From positions 1 to 64,000 of the forward strand of contig JAQJVL010002171.1 of assembly GCA_035578905.1 (NCBI GenBank): 64,000 bases of DNA. Direction: 5' to 3'. The DNA is from Stictocephala bisonia (taxonomy: Eukaryota > Arthropoda > Insecta > Hemiptera > Membracidae). Below are positions 61,501 through 64,000 of this stretch, in pieces. A program made the translations under genes and the position numbers. Under the pieces are notes generated by a model. The model saw only the letters and a program-made list of their open reading frames with translations. It was not told the origin of the DNA and searched no databases. Numbering within the stretch: position 1 is the first letter of the stretch; every line of letters starts with the position of its first letter.

Positions 61501-62805
61501 GTGAAACCCTTCGTAAACGCATGAATGGCCATAGACATGATTGCAAAGTCCAAAATCCTGAAAAACCTGTCTCTGCCCATACTCTTCTCCATAATCAAAA
61601 TTTTGATCAGTGTCACACCACTAAGGTAATCAGATCCCTTCCTTCCCATGCCAATAGTTCCCAACTCCGAAGGATGGAATTAGCACACCAATGGATAACA
61701 AAATCCCGTGACCCACCTAATCTGAACATAAAATAGACCACTTCCCTTCAACCCCTTCCCCATCAGCAAACTTCATATATATTTTTATATATATACTAAC
61801 TGAAATACTGCATCTACACCTGAGTGTTGCTCTATGGATGTACACCCCCCACCACAGCCACCTACCCAGCAATAGTGGAAGTCATTTCAGTGTCTCTCTC
61901 TCTCTCTCTCCCTCTACTCACCTGAAGAAAATGCCTGTGGTGTTGAAAATTTGTGAGATTTTGTGTATTTTGTGTTTGTGACTACTACTCTGATGTTAGT
62001 GAACTTGTCTTTTAAGGTAAGTTTGCTGATGTCCTATCTCTCTAATATACATTTTAAAAATAGTATGGGCAATTCCCTAACAACGTGGAAGAGCAAACAG
62101 TAGAAGTTAACTAAATAAATTAAATTTAGCATTTATAGTTTGAAGCCTTGTCCACACTTGACTTTTAATGAATGAAAGAGTACTTTATACTAAGTACTAC
62201 AGTTAACAGAAGATGGTGGTAATAAAATCAAATTATATTTGTCTAGAAATAGTACATAAACTCAATTAAATTTAATGAGAGTGAAAAAACATTTAAGGCC
62301 ATACTTTTCTGCTATTAATAATCAATTTTAAATTACTATTAGAATTGAATGCAAAATAAAATTGAAATAATTCTAGCGAAGACTACTTTTCCTTACTTTT
62401 CACCCCTCCTGGATTCGGTTTACAAAACATTAATCAATTCTGAAGTTATTTATGTTGGCAACTGAAAGTAATAGGGAGTTCAGAAATCATAGTAAGACAT
62501 TTTCCCTAGAAAATTAATAGAGAATTTATAGTCTTTGTGCTACATGTATAGATGTTATTTACACTAATACTTACTTGCGTATGGCAGTAACTGCATGACG
62601 ACGGCGCTCAGCTAATTTTTGTGCTAAATAACGACGGACCCAGCACTGCACTATGATAGCAGCTGCTCGATGTTGTTTGTACCATTGTCGTTGAACATAA
62701 CCTCTCCACTGAGCTTGCAGACTTGCTGCTAGTTGATGCTTGCGAGCTTGGAAAGCATCTTCAGTCTCAAACAGTGTCTTGGCATATCTTATAAATATCT
62801 TTGTG
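46452..62805 (-). CDS. Class I unconventional myosin, C-terminal part (MYO1C/Myo61F-like)
   Basis: Actin-based membrane-binding motor; only neck and tail are in the window. Exons: 62575-62805, 59385-59544, 56934-57054, 48784-48908, 47440-47768 and 46452-46563. All phases agree and every splice site is GT/AG. The order is TKIFIR (end of motor), IQ motifs, post-IQ helix, then TH1 domain to the stop, 269 codons plus a split start codon. Wording such as IRNFIKGFITRSGPQTELNH, SLTPELKHQLELKVLAESLF and KFDRHGYKKRDRILLLTS fits the MYO1C/Myo61F branch better than MYO1D, though this rests on memory. The motor exons must lie to the right of the window. Introns are up to 8 kb and rich in transposons. Confidence 0.9.
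47440..47768 (-). CDS. Myosin I exon: TH1 domain part 2
   Basis: Reads YSSPVHKFDRHGYKKRDRIL through KMEITSESDRFILL and KGDLILEMPNIIEFVT. These are the core strands of the TH1 domain, which binds acidic phospholipids. Donor GTGAGT, phase 2. Confidence 0.92.
48784..48908 (-). CDS. Myosin I exon: TH1 domain part 1
   Basis: Starts GKKKSYSGTVGLWFVYDRLM, the entry of the TH1 membrane-binding domain. The donor GTAATA after VLL keeps the frame with the next exon. The intron upstream (48909-56933) contains the Tigger/LINE nest and SINEs. Confidence 0.85.
49660..49777 (-). pseudogene. Tigger-like transposase fragment, distal piece
   Basis: Continues the DNA-binding domain after the inserted LINE: KIVCIVSNLRDFEARKQVRD then SYPEVDECAI, resembling the LDEAL-type segment of pogo/Tigger proteins. 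Frame then decays. Confidence 0.65.
51640..52008 (-). pseudogene. Antisense LINE fragment nested in the LINE
   Basis: On the minus strand a frame reads KIAYYSLVESHLRYVLVIWG, VLVLQKKAVRILARLDPMNT and FKDLKILTVVSLNVCEVICC, the C-terminal part of a different jockey/CR1-like reverse transcriptase. It sits between RT and RNase H of the surrounding LINE in the opposite direction and is followed by the 36-bp minisatellite. Confidence 0.75.
52009..52152. repeat. 36-bp minisatellite, four units
   Basis: ACACGTACAGTG recurs at exactly 36-bp steps (52033, 52069, 52105, 52141), with CCCGCCCGCCCAT-like filling. Because 36 is a multiple of three, the minus-strand frame stays open and shows a 12-residue repeat containing NTVRVW. 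Confidence 0.92.
53088..53215 (-). pseudogene. Tigger-like transposase fragment, N-terminal piece
   Basis: Psq-type helix-turn-helix sequence (SLQEKVAIIREVEKGTKKKS, IVKDYGI, STYLKNKD) with one stop/frame shift. It ends at the LINE target duplication. Confidence 0.75.
53695..54940. other. Myosin intron sequence
   Basis: AT-rich intron DNA without a recognised element. Confidence 0.4.
54944..55249 (+). mobile_element. SINE copy, degenerate, with 3' duplicated segment
   Basis: TAGAGTAGTTGG at 54947-54958 matches the A-box of the SINE at 40198; the B-box is decayed. The tail region (TTGGCCTTAGTTTGTAA, then GTCGGCATCTTAGGAATGAA) matches the family 3' end. Its last 200 bp are repeated directly downstream. 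Confidence 0.68.
55250..55454 (+). repeat. Tandem duplicate of the SINE 3' half
   Basis: Positions 55250-55454 repeat 55048-55249 with some divergence; both copies end CTGTATAACTAGAGTTCT. The join shows a local tandem duplication rather than two SINE insertions. Confidence 0.78.
55455..56933. other. Myosin intron sequence
   Basis: No bounded element or further exon recognised. Confidence 0.4.
56934..57054 (-). CDS. Myosin I exon: start of TH1 region
   Basis: Reads RMHRAWLSRKYRLSLTPELK then LKVLAESLFK, ending in phase 1 at a GTAATG donor. The glycine codon is completed by the next exon (GKKKSY). Confidence 0.9.
57143..57545 (+). mobile_element. SINE, longer relative
   Basis: Begins GTCGGCAGTGGTGGCGCAGT, a tRNA-like A-box, and ends GACGGGCGTCTTACTAATAA, the same 3' end as the SINE at 40180. 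About 400 bp; the longer middle suggests a distinct subfamily or a composite. Confidence 0.68.
57623..58262. mobile_element. Tigger-like non-autonomous element
   Basis: After a TA, the left end reads CAGTAGTCCCTCTATAATCC and the right end, inwards, TATAGTCCCTCTTTAATCTG. The inner text (CCAGTAATCCAGC) is typical of Tigger MITEs. The right boundary is approximate. No transposase. Confidence 0.6.
58350..59342. mobile_element. Tigger-like element carrying a Helitron
   Basis: The right end, read inwards, is CAGTAAAATCTTGATAGTTC next to a TA; a decayed left end (CCTTGATAGTACAACACT) lies at about 58360. Between them sits the Helitron at 58566-59101. No transposase frame. Confidence 0.5.
58566..59101 (+). 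mobile_element. Non-autonomous Helitron
   Basis: Starts TCTATATATATATAAAATCC after A and ends GGGTACAGCTAG before T. The hairpin ACCGGCGAAGCAGGCGGGT precedes the end. The text CCGATCGCCATGAAACTT is shared with the copy at 36008-36639. No coding sequence. Confidence 0.87.
59385..59544 (-). CDS. Myosin I exon: post-IQ segment
   Basis: Reads FIKGFITRSGPQTELNHRFI and YLLRLAHSLPQSLL, then RTWPVSP, the conserved linker after the IQ motifs. Acceptor GTTTAG, donor GTAAGT, ends in phase 0. Confidence 0.9.
59545..60111. other. Myosin intron sequence
   Basis: Intron between the post-IQ exon and the Penelope insertion; nothing recognised. Confidence 0.4.
60476..61108 (-). CDS. Penelope GIY-YIG endonuclease domain, left arm
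   Basis: 210 open codons. A Cys-rich linker (NPCNKKSCKTCPIHLP) precedes a GIY-YIG nuclease: IYQLQCQHCPAQYIGLTSET, then LRKRMNGHRHDC and the glutamate region NPEKPVSAH. It is the C-terminal part of a Penelope polyprotein, 5'-truncated. The domain nicks target DNA in active elements. No own promoter or intact start is evident. Confidence 0.82.
   Translation of the reverse strand: MFTNYHHGLQKLNQILKDGFNILKASPHTKDLLEKPPTVTFRQNKNLHQILVHPKLPDPNILTCPKDQQPPGSNPCNKKSCKTCPIHLPATSFTSSTTSLTYKIPGNHSCDSTNLIYQLQCQHCPAQYIGLTSETLRKRMNGHRHDCKVQNPEKPVSAHTLLHNQNFDQCHTTKVIRSLPSHANSSQLRRMELAHQWITKSRDPPNLNIK
61101..61736 (+). pseudogene. Penelope GIY-YIG endonuclease domain, right arm
   Basis: Mirror copy of the left arm. 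It differs by a few bases; one makes a TAA after NKKSC at 61347-61349, breaking the frame between linker and nuclease. The remaining text is the same, including QYIGLTSETLRKRMNGH. Confidence 0.82.
62063..62574. other. Myosin intron sequence
   Basis: Intron DNA between the Penelope insertion and the IQ exon; no further feature. Confidence 0.45.
62575..62805 (-). CDS. Myosin I exon: motor end and IQ motifs
   Basis: Begins TKIFIRYAKTLFETEDAF, the converter/neck junction of class I myosins, then two or three calmodulin-binding IQ motifs (LQAQWRGYVQRQWYK; IIVQCWVRRYLAQK). Enters and leaves in phase 2. Confidence 0.9.
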
Positions 62806-64000
62806 CTGAAATCAGTAAAATGTTGTTTATTACATGTAGAAGATATTGTGTAAATTTATTTTATAGTAATTTTGTTACCATAGGCACTGATTATAGTGCT
62901 AGTTAGGGGAATATATTCAAACCGCGCTATATGGCAACTTACAGTGCTTATATCATACTGTAAATCATTAGCAGTTTACAGACTAACAGCATTAAGAATG
63001 AAAGTGGAAAAATGTACTGGATTGCCTGCGAGTTTGGACCTATTTGGTTTCAGTATAATCAAATGGTTTATTGTTTACTTACACTAATGTTTATTATTTT
63101 ACATACAAATGTTTAAAAATTATATTTTTTGAAAATGATAAGTAATAAGTGTTATTTTTAAGTTTGTGAATTATATTAAATATTATTTTTTACTTAATAT
63201 AATTTTTTTTTACTCATTTATTTATATTTGTCCTTTAAAGGTAAAAAACATTTGTAAACGCATTATGCCAAGTAATCGTTAAAATGAAATGGCATCCTGA
63301 AACAACCATATGTTTATAACCTTACCTACAAACAAGTTCAACATCACAGGTAATTTATTATATTTTTCCACGTTCATTGTTAATAAGGTCAGAATGTAAG
63401 AAAAACATCATGATATTTAAAATCAAAACAATATAGTGCTCACGAGATCTAGCCTTATCATCCAAAGTTGCATTTCTTCACCTAGCAAAATTATTGTCAA
63501 GATCTGAGAAGACAAATTTTGCAAAATTTATATTAACAGTTGTCAATCCAATTAATACCAACAAAGGGGTTTCTGTTATTGTCTATTAAAAATAGAGTAC
63601 ACAGACCAGTTACGTTAAATCTATCAATTTTTTCGCATTTGGTATTAGGTGGAATTGTGAGAGTTTAAAAGAAATTTAATAGTTCCACCGCTTCAATCGA
63701 TTATTAGTAGTAGTAGGGATTTGCCATTCCTGGCCCAGTATTATCCACCCTAAATTTTAGATTGATAATGCTTTGATGTGCTTAGATTGATAATTTCACA
63801 GTTTGCTCGGATTGATAATGTTTCATGGTTGATAATTTTGTGTTTGCCGTTCCTGGCGCAGTGCTAGGCGTGAATTGAAAGTTGTGTTTTAGTTTTGGTG
63901 CGCGGTGAATGGGTTCGAGTGTCGCGCGGTGAATCCGGCCAGAACACCGGTCGAGATTTCTGCAGTGGCATCGTTTCGCGGAGCGCTGTGTAGGCAGTCC
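62806..64000. other. Myosin intron and right edge with short repeats
   Basis: No motor-domain exon is recognisable. Near 63725-63860 GATTGATAAT recurs about five times, framed by CCATTCCTGGCCCAGT and CCGTTCCTGGCGCAGT. The last 100 bp are GC-rich and CpG-rich, possibly another element cut by the window edge. Confidence 0.4.

Larger units (their letters stand above)
60126..62048. mobile_element. Penelope-like element, inverted dimer
   Basis: Two arms of about 0.93 kb meet head-to-head near 61105 and are almost identical. A 14-bp target duplication ACATTTTAAAAATA (60112-60125, 62049-62062) bounds the pair as a single insertion. Each arm carries the GIY-YIG endonuclease end of a Penelope retroelement and a 3' UTR with a GA/CT-rich tract. 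The reverse transcriptase is absent. The left arm extends about 30 bp further than the right. It lies in a myosin intron. Confidence 0.88.

Overview
This window reads as AT-rich nuclear DNA of an insect, plausibly a hemipteran. Spliced genes with GT/AG introns are scattered among BEL/Pao, jockey- and RTE-like LINEs, Penelope, Helitron, hAT, piggyBac, pogo/Tigger, Harbinger and tRNA-SINE sequences. There is no bacterial-type operon, CRISPR array or free-standing RNA gene. Assignment to species is not possible from sequence alone.

Three host genes can be assembled by eye. (1) On the minus strand, 12002 to 3126: three exons of a SNRNP48-like gene (48-kDa protein of the U11 minor-spliceosome snRNP), with a CHHC zinc finger and a 7.8-kb first intron full of transposons; its 3' exons were not found. 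(2) On the plus strand, 31759-38182: a complete two-exon gene for a small basic protein of the UPF0390 / L10K (C19orf53-like) family, with a 6.1-kb intron holding a hAT MITE, a foldback element, a Helitron and a LINE. (3) On the minus strand, 62805 to 46452: the last six coding exons of a class I unconventional myosin (MYO1C/Myo61F-like: IQ motifs and TH1 tail); the motor domain lies beyond the right edge.

Most of the remaining sequence is mobile DNA, often nested. At 14.5-24.3 kb a young BEL/Pao retrotransposon (15963-24105, 5-bp target duplication) sits inside a LINE. At 26158-31375 a 5.2-kb DNA transposon has 32-bp inverted termini, an ATTT target duplication, a five-exon gene for a DUF7869-like protein and an array of about 20-bp subterminal motifs; it is the best candidate for a poorly described system. 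At 60126-62048 two almost identical Penelope-like GIY-YIG copies form a head-to-head palindrome bounded by a 14-bp target duplication. At 49376-53692 a LINE with a 13-bp target duplication has split a Tigger-like element and itself contains a second, antisense LINE piece and a 36-bp minisatellite. A hAT element rich in TATCGATA lies 92 bp upstream of the SNRNP48-like start codon.

Exon boundaries come from reading frame continuity and splice consensus by eye. Transposon boundaries come from matching inverted ends and target duplications where these are visible.
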